From NCBI RefSeq assembly GCF_020524285.1, contig NZ_JAIVKX010000003.1:1-64000 (forward strand): a stretch of 64,000 nt of DNA. Direction: 5' to 3'. Of this stretch, positions 46,293-55,456 are shown piece by piece (positions within the stretch are counted from its first letter, which is position 1; each line of letters begins with the position of its first letter). A program made the position numbers and the translations under genes. The stretch comes from Alloyangia pacifica. GTDB taxonomy: Bacteria > Pseudomonadota > Alphaproteobacteria > Rhodobacterales > Rhodobacteraceae. The notes beneath the pieces are model-generated. The model ran no database searches and was not told the DNA's origin. It saw nothing but the letters and a program-made list of their open reading frames with translations.

Positions 46293-48113
46293 ATGGTTTC
46301 GAGAAAGGACAGTTCATTGCGCCCTCGGCACTCTCTGATTTCCCTGAGCCTCGCCCTGGGCCTCGCCGCCCTGCCGGCCTCGGCCTTTGAAACGCTCAGC
46401 TTCGCATTTCCCGAACTCGACGAGGATATCCAGGATCAGATCACCAGCTTTTCCGCGCTGGTGCGGGTCAAATCCGACGGCAAGACCGAGGGACCGGACG
46501 TGCTCGCCGCGGCGCTGCAGGACTACGGGATCATCGTCGAGACGCTCTATTCCAACGGCTATTACGGCCCCGAGGTGTCGATCCGCATCGACGGCCGCGA
46601 GGCGGCGGACATCCCGTTGCTGAGCACCCCGGATGCGGTGAACCGGGTCGACGTGCTGGTCAAGCGCGGCCCCAGCTTCCGCTTCGGCCGCACCGATGTT
46701 GCGCCGCTGGCCCCCGGCACCGAGCTGCCCAATGACTTCGCGCGGCGCGAGCGCGCCCGCGCCAGTACCATCACCAGCGCCGCCCAGGCCGCCGTCGACG
46801 GCTGGCGCAACGTCGGCTACCCCAAGGCCGAGCTGACGCGCGAGAACGTGACCGCCAACCACGTGAGCCGCTACGTCGACGTCGATCTCGGCGTGACCAC
46901 CGGCCCCCGGCTGCGCTTCGGGCGCCTGCTGAATGTCGGCAAGAGCGAGGTGCGGGGCAGCGCCCGCCGCCGGATCGCCGGGCTGCCCACCGGCGAGATC
47001 TATGACCCCGCAGAGGTCAACGCGGCGGTTGATCGGCTCACCCGCACCGGCGCCTTCGCCACGGTCACCCTGCGCGAGAACGACCAGCCCAATCCCGACG
47101 GCACGCTCGACTACACGCTGCAGGTGGTCGACTCGAAGCCCCGCCGCATCGGCGCCGGCGCCGAGATCAGCTCGCTCGAGGGCCTGTCGCTGACCGGCTA
47201 CTGGCTGCACCGCAATATTCTCGGCGGCGCCGAGCGGCTGCGCTTCGACGCCTCGATCACCGACATCAGCGATCAGACCGACACGCTCGACTACACGCTC
47301 ACCGGCCGGCTCGACGTGCCCGCGGTGATCGGCTCCGAGACCGACGGTTACCTGCAGGCCGAGCTGCAGCACCTGCAGGAGCCGAATTACGACCTCGACA
47401 GCATCGAGCTGACCCTCGGCATCAGCCGCCAGCTCACCGAGTATCTCTACACCGAGATCGGTGTCGGCTATCTCTACTCGGAAACCTCCGATGACCTTGG
47501 CGACCGGACCTTCGAGCTGCTGACCCTGCCGATGAAAGCCGAATACGACCGCCGCGACAACGAGTTCGATCCGCGCAAGGGCTTCTACATCCTGACCGAA
47601 GCGACCCCCTTCCTGAACCTGCGCGACGATCCCAACGGCGCACGGCTCTACGGCGACTTCCGCGGCTACCTCGCGCTTGGCGAACGCGAGCGCTCGGTGC
47701 TGGCCGGGCGGGTGATGCTCGGCTCGGTGGTCGGGCCGGACATCGACGAGACCCCGCCGGACTACCTGTTCTACTCGGGTGGCGCCGGCACCGTGCGCGG
47801 CCAGCCTTACCAGTCGCTGGCCATCGACGTCGGCGACGGTGACACCATCGGCGGCCGCAGCTTCGCGGGCCTTTCAGCGGAGTTTCGGCAGGACATCGGC
47901 GAGAGCCTCGGCGCGGTGCTCTTCTACGACGCGGGCTACGTCGGGCGCGACAGCACCCCGGGCGGCGATGACGGCGAATGGCACGCCGGCGCCGGCATCG
48001 GCGTGCGCTACAAGACGGGCATCGGCCCGCTGCGCTTCGACGTCGCCATGCCCGCCGGTGGCGACACCGGCGACGGCGTTCAGATTTACCTCGGGATAGG
48101 ACAGGCGTTTTGA
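46293..48113 (+). CDS. tamA: Translocation and assembly module outer-membrane protein TamA
   Basis: A 606-residue Omp85-family protein. The signal peptide is ~residues 1-31. POTRA domains occupy ~32-280 (VNRVDVLVKRGPSFRFGRTD; LRFGRLLNVGKSEVRGSARRR). The 16-strand barrel carries the family signature GGAGTVRGQPYQSL, the Omp85 VRGY/F-type motif, and ends with an outer-membrane C-terminal strand (GVQIYLGIGQAF). With TamB it moves lipids or autotransporters to the outer membrane. Overlaps tamB by four bases. Confidence 0.94.
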   Translation: MVSRKDSSLRPRHSLISLSLALGLAALPASAFETLSFAFPELDEDIQDQITSFSALVRVKSDGKTEGPDVLAAALQDYGIIVETLYSNGYYGPEVSIRIDGREAADIPLLSTPDAVNRVDVLVKRGPSFRFGRTDVAPLAPGTELPNDFARRERARASTITSAAQAAVDGWRNVGYPKAELTRENVTANHVSRYVDVDLGVTTGPRLRFGRLLNVGKSEVRGSARRRIAGLPTGEIYDPAEVNAAVDRLTRTGAFATVTLRENDQPNPDGTLDYTLQVVDSKPRRIGAGAEISSLEGLSLTGYWLHRNILGGAERLRFDASITDISDQTDTLDYTLTGRLDVPAVIGSETDGYLQAELQHLQEPNYDLDSIELTLGISRQLTEYLYTEIGVGYLYSETSDDLGDRTFELLTLPMKAEYDRRDNEFDPRKGFYILTEATPFLNLRDDPNGARLYGDFRGYLALGERERSVLAGRVMLGSVVGPDIDETPPDYLFYSGGAGTVRGQPYQSLAIDVGDGDTIGGRSFAGLSAEFRQDIGESLGAVLFYDAGYVGRDSTPGGDDGEWHAGAGIGVRYKTGIGPLRFDVAMPAGGDTGDGVQIYLGIGQAF

Positions 48114-51100
48114 CCCTTCTCAAGAGATTTCTTTTTGTTCTGATCCTGCCGCTCATTCTGGCGGTGCCCCCTGCCCTCGCGCAGGAGGAAGACGAGGACG
48201 GCGGCGGCTTTCTCGAACGGCTGATCGAGGATTCGCTCTCCGGCGCCGGGCGCGATGTGCGCATCGTCGGGTTTCGCGGCGCGCTGAGCTCCGAGGCCAC
48301 GCTGGAGCGGATGACCATCGCCGATTCCGAGGGCGTCTGGCTGACGCTCGAGAACGCCACGCTGAACTGGCGCCGCACCGCGCTGCTGCGCGGCCAGCTC
48401 GTGGTCAACGAGCTGAGCGCCGAGCGGCTGGCCGTCGCACGTGCCCCGATCTCCGAGGGAGAGCCCCCCGCCCCCGAGGCGTCGGGCGATTTTGCCCTGC
48501 CGGAGCTGCCGGTCTCGGTCGACATCGGCGCGCTCAACATCGCCCGCGTCGAACTCGGCGCCCCGCTGATGGGCGAGGAAATCGCGCTCGAGGTGCAGGG
48601 CTCGGCCCGGCTCGCCGATGGCGAGGGCGAGGCCGACCTGTCGGTGAACCGCCTCGACGGGCCGCAGGATTCGCTGACCCTCGCGGGCAGCTATGCCAAC
48701 GAGAGCGGCGCGCTGAACATCGACGTCGCGCTGGAAGAGGAAAGCGGCGGCATCGTCGGCAGCAAACTCGGCCTGCCCGGCGCCCCCTCGCTGGCGATGA
48801 CCGTGCAGGGCGAGGGCGAGCTCGACGATTTCACCGCCGACCTGCAGCTTGCCACCGACGGCGAGGAACGGCTCGGCGGGCAGGTCACGCTGCAGGGCAG
48901 CTCCGAGGCCGGGCGCCAGTTCAGCGCCGACCTGTCTGGTGACCTGCGCCCGCTGCTGCCCGAGGAGCACCGCGAGTTCTTCGGCCCCGAACAGAGCCTG
49001 CAGGTCTCGGGCCTGCAGGGTGCCGATGGCACGCTCGATCTCGACACGCTGGATCTGCAGACCGCCATGGTCTCGCTCACCGGCTCGGCGCGCATCGGCG
49101 CCGACGGCTGGCCCGAGCTGATGCAGCTCGATGGCGAGATCGCCTCGGACGATGGCAGCCCGGTGCGGCTGGCCATGTCCGGCGACGTGACCATGGTCGA
49201 CAATGCCACGCTGACCCTCGACTTCGACGCGTCGCAGGGCGAGGCCTTCACGCTTGATCTTGTCGCCGAAGGCATCGACCGCCCCGACATGGTGATCGCC
49301 CGCGCCGACATCGCCGGGCGCGGCACCATCCGCCGCAGCGCCGGCGACTCCCTGCCCGGCGGGGTCGAGGCGCAGCTGACCTTCGACGCCTCGGGCCTCG
49401 ACTTCGCCGACGCCTCGATGGCCGACGCCGCGGGCGAGGAGCTGAAGGGCGTCATGCAGATCGACTGGCAGGCGGGCGATCCGCTTTACCTGCGCCAGAT
49501 CGACTTCGGCGGCGCGGGCCTCTCGCTCGCCGGCGACGTGACCTTCTCGGGCCTCGGCAACAGCGGCAATATCATAATCGAGCCCGATCTCAGCGTGAAG
49601 GCCGAGGACATCGGCCGCTTCTCCGGCCTTGCCGGGCGCGAGCTGGGCGGCGATGCCGACCTTGCCGTGAAGGGCACGCTGGAGCCGGTCGCGGGCCGCT
49701 TCGACATCACCGCGCAGGGCCGCACGCTGGACCTGAAGACCGGAGTACCGCAGGCCGACGGCCTGCTCGAGGGCGAGGTCGAGCTCTTCGCCTCTGCCGT
49801 GCGCAACGAGGAAGGCACCGAGCTGCGCCGCCTCGATCTTTCGGGCGAGGGCCTGACCGCCGTCGCCGAAGCCAAGCTGCAGACCGGCGGCAGCACCGGC
49901 ACCTTCGACATCTCGATCCCCGACGTCTCGAAGGTGCAGGACGGGCTCTCGGGCGCCGTGCAGGTCTCCGGCACGCTCGACGAGACCCCCGAGGCCTATC
50001 GCCTCGATATCGAGGGCAGCGCACCGGGCGGCACCGATCTCGACGGTCTGGTCACTGCCACCAAGCTTGAAGAAGGCGGCATCGCCGCCGTGCGCTTCGA
50101 GGGTGACGCCGCCGCACAGGATCTCTCGGCCTTCGCCCCGCTCGCCGGAAAACCTCTGGCGGGCGGCGTCGACCTGAAGACCGACGTCACCTACACGCTC
50201 GACGGCGGCGCCATCGACGCCGTGCTCGACGGCACGCTGAGCGACGTCGAGACCGGCATCGCGCAGGTGGACGGGCTGCTCACGGGCACCGTCGATCTCG
50301 ATGCCTCGGTGGCCTATGACGGCGATCTGGCGCAGATCCGCCAGCTCACCGTGAACGGCCAGGCGGTGCAGGTCACTGCCGAGGGCGAGGTCTATACGGC
50401 CGCTCTGCTCGGCGGCACGCCCACCCCCGGCGCAGGCCAGAGCAACGCCAGCTTCGACATCTCCCTGCCCGACATGTCGCTGATCCAGCCCGAGATCACC
50501 GGCCCCGCGCGGATCACCGGCACGCTGCAGGAAGACGGCACCGCCTACCAGCTCGACCTCGACGCCTCCGCCCCCGGCGATTTGCGCATCGACGGGCAGG
50601 CCAGCGCCGAGAAACTGGCCGATGGCAGCCTCGGCACGGTCACCTTCGACGGCGACGTGGCGGCCTCGGACCTGTCGATCTACGAGCCGCTCGCCGGGCG
50701 GGCGCTGTCGGGCGGGCTGAACCTGACCGCCGACGTCTCCTACGACATGGCCACCGGCGCCGCCGACGCCGTGCTCGACGGCACCACCCGCGACCTCGGC
50801 ACCGGCATCGCGCAGGTCGACGGGCTGCTCACCGGCACCGTCGATCTCGACGCCTCGGTGGCCTATGACGGCGACCTGGTGCAGATCCGCCAGCTCGACG
50901 TGAACGGCCAGGCGATCCGGGTCACCGCGCAGGGAGATGTCTACACCGCCGCGCTGCTCGGCAAGGCGCCATCGGAGACCAGCGGCCTGAGCGACGCGAG
51001 CTTCGACATTTCGCTGCCCGACATGTCGCTGATCCAGCCCGGCGTCACCGGCGGCGCGCAGCTCCGCGGCACGCTGCAGGAGAGCGACGGCGCCTACCAG

Positions 51101-52978
51101 CTCGACTTCACCGGCTCCGGCCCGGGCGAGGCGAGCGCGCAGGGCCAGCTCACCGCCGAGAAGCTCGGCGACGGCCAGCTCGGCACCCTGGGCTTCGACG
51201 GCACCGCCTCCGTCGCTTCGCTTGGCGCCTATGCGCCGCTGGTCGGCCAACCGCTCGCGGGCGGGGTCAACTTCGACGGCACCGTCGCCTACAACCTTGC
51301 GGATGGCAGCCTCTCGGCGGACGGGCGGCTCGACACACGGTCGCTGGCGGTCGGCATCCCCACCGTCGACCAGCTGGTCGGCGGCGACGGCAGCGCCGTG
51401 GTGCAGCTGAGCCGAGACGCGGACGGCGCGCTGAACGTGCAGCAATTCGAGGTGCAGACCGCCGAGATCACCGCCACCGCCAACGGCACCTACGGCACCG
51501 GCGACAGCAGCATCACCTACAACGTCGCGCTGCGCGATCTCGGCCTGCTGGTGCCGCAGCTTCCGGGCCGCGCCACCGCCGAGGGCACGCTGGCGCTGAA
51601 CGGCGGCCAGTACCAGGTGCAGACCAACCTCACCGCCCCGGGCGGCACGCAGGCGCAGGTCTCGGGGAGCATCGCGCAGGACTTCGGCAGCGCCGACCTC
51701 GCGATCACCGGCAACGCGCCGCTCGAGCTGGCCAACGAGGTCGCCGCGCCCAACCTGCTGTCCGGCATGGCGAACATCGACATGCGGCTGAACGGGCCGC
51801 TGGCGGTCAACTCGCTGTCGGGCAACGTCACGGTCAACGGCGCAAGGGTCATCGTGCCCACCGCCGGGCTCGAGTTCACCGGGCTCAACCTCAACGCCAA
51901 TATCGCCGGCGGGCAGACCAATCTGACGGCCACGACGGCGCTCGCCACCGGCGGGCAGATCAATGTCGACGGCACCATCGGCATGAGCGGCAACTATCCC
52001 GCGGACCTCAACATCGCGCTCAACCAGCTGGTGCTCGAGGACCGTCGGCTCTACCAGGTGCAGCTCGGCGGCAACGTCACGATCTCGGGGCCGCTGCTCA
52101 CCGGACCGACCATCGGCGGCGAGATCCTCATCGACAACGCCGAGATCCGCATCCCGGAAACCGGGCTCGGGCCGGGAAGCCGCGGCTTCGCGCTGACCCA
52201 TGTCCGGGAGCCTTTCGGCTCGCGCATCACCCGCATCCGGGCCGGTCTGATCGACGAGGAACAGCAGACCAGCGGCGCGGCCTACTCTCTGCCGCTCGAC
52301 CTAGTGATCCGGGCCCCGCAGCAGATCTTCGTGCGCGGCCGGGGCCTCGACATGGAGCTGGGCGGCGCGCTGCGCATCACCGGCAGCTCGACCGACGTGA
52401 TCCCGCAGGGGCGCTTCGACCTGATCCGCGGCCGGCTCGACATCCTCGGCCAGCGGTTGACACTGGACACCGCGACCATGGCGCTCACCGGCGATTTCAT
52501 CCCGACGCTGGACATTGCCGCCACCTCGGAGGTCGAGAGCACCACGGTGACTGTCAGCATCACCGGACTGGCCACCGAGCCGGAGGTCGAGTTCACCTCG
52601 GACCCCTCGCGCCCCGAGGAGGAGGTTCTGGCGCTGCTGCTCTTCGGCCGCGACATCACCGAGATCTCGGGCTTCCAGGCGCTGCAGATCGCCGCGGCGG
52701 TGAATACCCTCGCGGGCCGGGGCTCCGGCGCAGTGGACAACCTGCGGCAGGGGCTCGGGCTGGATGACCTCGACGTCACCACCAACGACGAGGGCGAGGC
52801 GGGGCTGCGGCTCGGCAAGTACATCTCCGAGGACATCTACACCGATGTCGAGGTGAACTCCGGCGGCAGCAGCGCGGTGAACCTCAACATCAAGATCACC
52901 CCCAGCCTCAAGGCCAAGGGCAGCGTGACCTCGGAGGGCGACAGCACCATCGGTCTTTACTACGAGCACGACTACTAG
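48110..52978 (+). CDS. tamB: Translocation and assembly module inner-membrane protein TamB
   Basis: A 1622-residue AsmA-like bridge protein from inner to outer membrane. It starts at TTG (48110), overlapping the tamA stop as TTGA, with a signal-anchor MTLLKRFLFVLILPLILAVP. The middle is predicted beta-taco groove. Four tandem ~180-residue repeats occupy the central third. The C-terminal DUF490/TamB domain has GRGLDMELGGALRITGS and ITGLATEPEVEFTSDPSRPEEEVLALLLFGRD. Known to form a lipid-transport path with TamA. Confidence 0.94.
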   Translation: MTLLKRFLFVLILPLILAVPPALAQEEDEDGGGFLERLIEDSLSGAGRDVRIVGFRGALSSEATLERMTIADSEGVWLTLENATLNWRRTALLRGQLVVNELSAERLAVARAPISEGEPPAPEASGDFALPELPVSVDIGALNIARVELGAPLMGEEIALEVQGSARLADGEGEADLSVNRLDGPQDSLTLAGSYANESGALNIDVALEEESGGIVGSKLGLPGAPSLAMTVQGEGELDDFTADLQLATDGEERLGGQVTLQGSSEAGRQFSADLSGDLRPLLPEEHREFFGPEQSLQVSGLQGADGTLDLDTLDLQTAMVSLTGSARIGADGWPELMQLDGEIASDDGSPVRLAMSGDVTMVDNATLTLDFDASQGEAFTLDLVAEGIDRPDMVIARADIAGRGTIRRSAGDSLPGGVEAQLTFDASGLDFADASMADAAGEELKGVMQIDWQAGDPLYLRQIDFGGAGLSLAGDVTFSGLGNSGNIIIEPDLSVKAEDIGRFSGLAGRELGGDADLAVKGTLEPVAGRFDITAQGRTLDLKTGVPQADGLLEGEVELFASAVRNEEGTELRRLDLSGEGLTAVAEAKLQTGGSTGTFDISIPDVSKVQDGLSGAVQVSGTLDETPEAYRLDIEGSAPGGTDLDGLVTATKLEEGGIAAVRFEGDAAAQDLSAFAPLAGKPLAGGVDLKTDVTYTLDGGAIDAVLDGTLSDVETGIAQVDGLLTGTVDLDASVAYDGDLAQIRQLTVNGQAVQVTAEGEVYTAALLGGTPTPGAGQSNASFDISLPDMSLIQPEITGPARITGTLQEDGTAYQLDLDASAPGDLRIDGQASAEKLADGSLGTVTFDGDVAASDLSIYEPLAGRALSGGLNLTADVSYDMATGAADAVLDGTTRDLGTGIAQVDGLLTGTVDLDASVAYDGDLVQIRQLDVNGQAIRVTAQGDVYTAALLGKAPSETSGLSDASFDISLPDMSLIQPGVTGGAQLRGTLQESDGAYQLDFTGSGPGEASAQGQLTAEKLGDGQLGTLGFDGTASVASLGAYAPLVGQPLAGGVNFDGTVAYNLADGSLSADGRLDTRSLAVGIPTVDQLVGGDGSAVVQLSRDADGALNVQQFEVQTAEITATANGTYGTGDSSITYNVALRDLGLLVPQLPGRATAEGTLALNGGQYQVQTNLTAPGGTQAQVSGSIAQDFGSADLAITGNAPLELANEVAAPNLLSGMANIDMRLNGPLAVNSLSGNVTVNGARVIVPTAGLEFTGLNLNANIAGGQTNLTATTALATGGQINVDGTIGMSGNYPADLNIALNQLVLEDRRLYQVQLGGNVTISGPLLTGPTIGGEILIDNAEIRIPETGLGPGSRGFALTHVREPFGSRITRIRAGLIDEEQQTSGAAYSLPLDLVIRAPQQIFVRGRGLDMELGGALRITGSSTDVIPQGRFDLIRGRLDILGQRLTLDTATMALTGDFIPTLDIAATSEVESTTVTVSITGLATEPEVEFTSDPSRPEEEVLALLLFGRDITEISGFQALQIAAAVNTLAGRGSGAVDNLRQGLGLDDLDVTTNDEGEAGLRLGKYISEDIYTDVEVNSGGSSAVNLNIKITPSLKAKGSVTSEGDSTIGLYYEHDY
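49739..51540 (+). repeat. Four tandem ~540-bp repeats inside tamB
   Basis: Units begin near 49739, 50252, 50801 and 51351 (period 513-550 bp, 171-183 codons). Each has the pattern G-I/V-x-Q-V/A-DGLLTGTVDLDASVAYDG followed by QIRQL and FDISLPDMSLIQP. Units 2 and 3 are nearly identical in sequence, pointing to recent duplication. The repeats lengthen the predicted groove of TamB. Confidence 0.8.
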
Positions 52979-52999
52979 GCACGCACCTGCGTGCTGCGA

Positions 53000-53029
53000 A
53001 AAGGGCCCCTCGCGGGGCCCTTTGCTTTT
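53000..53029 (+). terminator. Intrinsic terminator after tamB
   Basis: A perfect 10-bp stem (AAAGGGCCCC at 53000-53009 with 53014-53023), TCGC loop and GCTTTT tail. It lies 21 bases after tamB. The core is the same as the hairpin after acs. Confidence 0.88.
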
Positions 53030-53134
53030 GAGACGGGCAGGTTCCCGGGGGCGGCAGCGGACCAATGCCCTCGGGCGATCCAGAGGCAACGCTTCCCCGA
53101 TCCCACGGGCTGGAAGCCGCCGCTGCGCGGTCGG

Positions 53135-54109
53135 TCACGGCCAGACGGGCGCGCCCTCCAGCCCGGCGGTTTCCGGCAACCCGCAGATGAGGTTCGCATT
53201 CTGCACCGCATGTCCGGCGGCCCCCTTGCCAAGGTTGTCGACCGCACCCATCGCGATCACCAGATCGCGCTCCGGGTCGGCCGCGTAGCCGACGAAGGCA
53301 AGGTTCGACCCGGTCGCCCACTTGGTCTGCGGTGGCCGGTCGGTGACACGAACGAAGGGCCGCTCCGCGTAGAAGGCCCGGGCCGCCTGCTGGCATTGCG
53401 CGGTGGTGGCTGAGCCGCGGCCATAGATGGTGACCAGCACCCCGCGGGTCATCGGCACCAGATGCGGCGTGAACACCAGACCGGCGGCGCTGCCGCCGCC
53501 GATCTGCTCGATCGTCGTCGCCATCTCGGGCATATGGACGTGCTGCAGCAGGCCATAGGGCTGCAGGTTCTCGTTGCTCTCGGCGTAGCCGAAGCTTCCG
53601 CCGCCGCCCCGGCCCGCGCCGGAAATGCCGGTCTTGGCGTCGATCACGATATTGCCCGGTGCGATCAGACCGGCCGCGAGCAGCGGCGCCAGCGCGATCA
53701 GCGTTGCGGCGGGGAAGCACCCGGGATTGGCCACCCGGGTCTTGCCCCTGATCTGCTCCGGCCAGACGTCCGCGAGGCCATAGGTCCAGCCCGGCGCGTA
53801 GCGATGGTCGCCGCCGATGTCGACGATTTTCACCCCCTCGGGAACCCGCGCCAGTGCCTCGGCCGAGGCACCGGTGGGCAGCGAGGCGAACAGCAGGTCG
53901 AGGTCGGGGAGCGCCTCCGGATCCCACTTCCGGATCACCAGATCCGCAAGCGCTTGCGGAACCCCGGGGAAGCGGTCGACCAGCCGGCTGCCCGCGCTGC
54001 CTTCGCCCGCGGCGTAGACAAGGTCGAAAGACGGGTGGCCCGCGATCAGACGCAGCGCTTCGCCGCCGCCAAAACCGCTGATGCCGACAATGCCGACGCG
54101 AATGCTCAT
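53135..54109 (-). CDS. argC: N-acetyl-gamma-glutamyl-phosphate reductase
   Basis: ArgC (324 residues) reduces N-acetylglutamyl phosphate to the semialdehyde, the third step of arginine synthesis. The NADP-binding start is VGIVGISGFGGGEALRLI, the catalytic Cys is in VANPGCFPAATLIALAPL, and GAGRGGGGSFGYAESNENLQPYG and VPMTRGVLVTIYG follow. The gene is preceded by a Rho-independent terminator and an Arg-rich leader peptide, so arginine probably controls it by attenuation. The ribosome site GGAAGGA is 7 bases before the ATG. Confidence 0.96.
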   Translation of the reverse strand: MSIRVGIVGISGFGGGEALRLIAGHPSFDLVYAAGEGSAGSRLVDRFPGVPQALADLVIRKWDPEALPDLDLLFASLPTGASAEALARVPEGVKIVDIGGDHRYAPGWTYGLADVWPEQIRGKTRVANPGCFPAATLIALAPLLAAGLIAPGNIVIDAKTGISGAGRGGGGSFGYAESNENLQPYGLLQHVHMPEMATTIEQIGGGSAAGLVFTPHLVPMTRGVLVTIYGRGSATTAQCQQAARAFYAERPFVRVTDRPPQTKWATGSNLAFVGYAADPERDLVIAMGAVDNLGKGAAGHAVQNANLICGLPETAGLEGAPVWP

Positions 54110-54130
54110 GGTGATGTCCTTCCAGAGTGC

Positions 54131-54170
54131 AGAAAACAGAAAACCCCCGGAGCCGAGGGCTGCGGGGGTT
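54131..54170 (-). terminator. Attenuator terminator in front of argC
   Basis: On the reverse strand 54158-54170 and 54142-54154 form a 13-position stem with 12 pairs (one C-C mismatch) around a CTC loop, followed by TTTTCTGTTTT (54143-54131). It lies only 22 bases before argC, on the same strand as the gene, so it must be read through for argC to be expressed. Its 5' arm (54157-54164, CGCAGCCC) is exactly complementary to GGGCTGCG in the leader ORF (54248-54255), giving a competing antiterminator. Confidence 0.88.
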
Positions 54171-54219
54171 CAGGAACGCGGGTCGGAGAGGCTCCGGCGA
54201 GCGGTATCTACCTGTAGGG

Positions 54220-54318
54220 CTACCGTGCCGGAGGACGCTGATCGACGCGCAGCCCGAAGAGCCGCCGCAAGGAGCTGCGGCGTCGGCGTCGATCAAAAAG
54301 GGTCGGGTTCCCAAGCAT
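54220..54318 (-). CDS. Arginine-rich leader peptide of argC
   Basis: A 32-residue ORF upstream of the argC attenuator. It begins MLGNPTLFD and then has five consecutive Arg codons (codons 10-14; CGA, CGC, CGA, CGC, CGC), two more at 18-19 (CGG CGG) and further Arg at 24, 28 and 32: ten Arg in 32 residues. CGCAGC at codons 14-15 (54274-54279) pairs with GCTGCG at 54248-54253; a ribosome stalled on the Arg run would cover the first and free the second to pair with the terminator's 5' arm. No strong ribosome site; translation may start close to the 5' end. Too short for most gene finders. Confidence 0.8.
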   Translation of the reverse strand: MLGNPTLFDRRRRRSSLRRLFGLRVDQRPPAR

Positions 54319-54326
54319 GGGACAGA

Positions 54327-54355
54327 GACATGTCTTCAAGCGCGGGCCCGGTCAA
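54327..54355 (-). promoter_or_regulatory. Candidate promoter of the argC leader transcript
   Basis: On the reverse strand TTGACC (54355-54350) is a near-consensus -35 box. Seventeen bases later is CATGTC (54332-54327), a poor -10. Transcription from here would begin only a few bases before the leader ATG at 54318, making a nearly leaderless mRNA. The -35 is persuasive and the -10 weak; other promoters upstream up to 54484 are possible. Confidence 0.35.
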
Positions 54356-54484
54356 GAGAAATATGCACGGTGTCCACATGGGCTGCCGCCGGGCACGCCC
54401 CCGGGACACCCACGAGCCGGGCCTCAACGCGCACCCCGGATCCCCGGGGCGCGTGCATGGGCAGGGGTGCAGGCCAGCCCGCTC

Positions 54485-55456
54485 TCAGAGCCCCAGCGCG
54501 GCCTCGACCTCGGCGAGCGTTACTGCCCCCGGCGCCGCGCCCTCGCGCACCAGCCGGGCGGCAAGCGCCGTGAACCAGTCGTTGCCCGGCGTGGGCACGC
54601 CATGCTGCCGGCCCAGCAGCGAGACCTCGCCGTTGAGATAGTCGGTCTCCACCGAACCCGCGCCGCGCGCGAGGCTCTGCGAGGTCGAACTCCCGACGCG
54701 GGTCACACCCGGAACCTCGACGATCTTGAGATCCGGCGCGCGCTTCTCGTCATTCTCCGCAGGGTCCGACCAGGCGATGCCCGCCTTGGCCATCACCGCC
54801 TCGGCCTCGGCCTTCAGCGCCGCGGTCACCGGCGTGCCGTCGACCTCCTCGCCAAGCGCAGCGCCCACGATGTTACCGAGGTTCATCAGCAGCTTGCCGT
54901 ATTTGCGCTCCATCACCGCATCGCGCGTGGCCGAGGGGAATCCCGCCGCCTCGAGCCGCGCAACGAGCGCGTCATCCGCGGCATCGGTGCCCGCCGGAAA
55001 GCCGCCGATGTCGAACGAGCCGAGACAGGGCGCGCCGTAGCAGACCACCTCGCCGGGCTGCACGAAATCCGCAGGCAGCATGACGGTGACGCCGTGCACG
55101 TTGGGGAAGTAGCGCTGCGCCAGCCGCTCGTTCTCGACGCCGTTCTGGAAGCAGAAGACATGCTGGTCCCGCAGCCCGGCGTCGCGCAGTTGCAGGAGCG
55201 CCGCTTCGCTGTGCTGGGTCTTCACGCAGAGGAAGATCACGTCGTCCTCGCGCAGCGCCGCCTCGGCGGGCGTGGCCACGCAGGGGAACTCGGCCTGCAG
55301 CGCGCCCTCGGGCGTCAGCAGGGTCAGCCCGCCGCTGCGGATCGCCTCGAGCTGCGCACCGCGGGCGATGCCCAGCACCTCCTGCCCGGCAAGGGTGAGC
55401 TTGACCGCCAGCGTGCCGCCAACCGCGCCGACACCGAGGATGACGATCCGGCTCAT
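54485..55456 (-). CDS. 2-dehydropantoate 2-reductase (ketopantoate reductase) family protein
   Basis: A 323-residue NADPH-dependent reductase. The N-terminal Rossmann motif is [20 protein letters not shown] (GxGxxG), followed by [19 protein letters not shown]; the C-terminal helical domain has the catalytic Lys in [13 protein letters not shown]. Family members make pantoate for coenzyme A, but many paralogues act on other ketoacids. It overlaps ureG by ATGA, an unexpected attachment to the urease genes, so its substrate is uncertain. Confidence 0.88.
   Translation of the reverse strand: MSRIVILGVGAVGGTLAVKLTLAGQEVLGIARGAQLEAIRSGGLTLLTPEGALQAEFPCVATPAEAALREDDVIFLCVKTQHSEAALLQLRDAGLRDQHVFCFQNGVENERLAQRYFPNVHGVTVMLPADFVQPGEVVCYGAPCLGSFDIGGFPAGTDAADDALVARLEAAGFPSATRDAVMERKYGKLLMNLGNIVGAALGEEVDGTPVTAALKAEAEAVMAKAGIAWSDPAENDEKRAPDLKIVEVPGVTRVGSSTSQSLARGAGSVETDYLNGEVSLLGRQHGVPTPGNDWFTALAARLVREGAAPGAVTLAEVEAALGL

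Noticed and set aside
48086-52201. A 1371-codon reverse-strand open frame opposite tamB
   Set aside because: Shadow of the repetitive Asp/Gly/Leu-rich tamB; periodic sequence of the sense repeats creates the appearance of a repeat protein.
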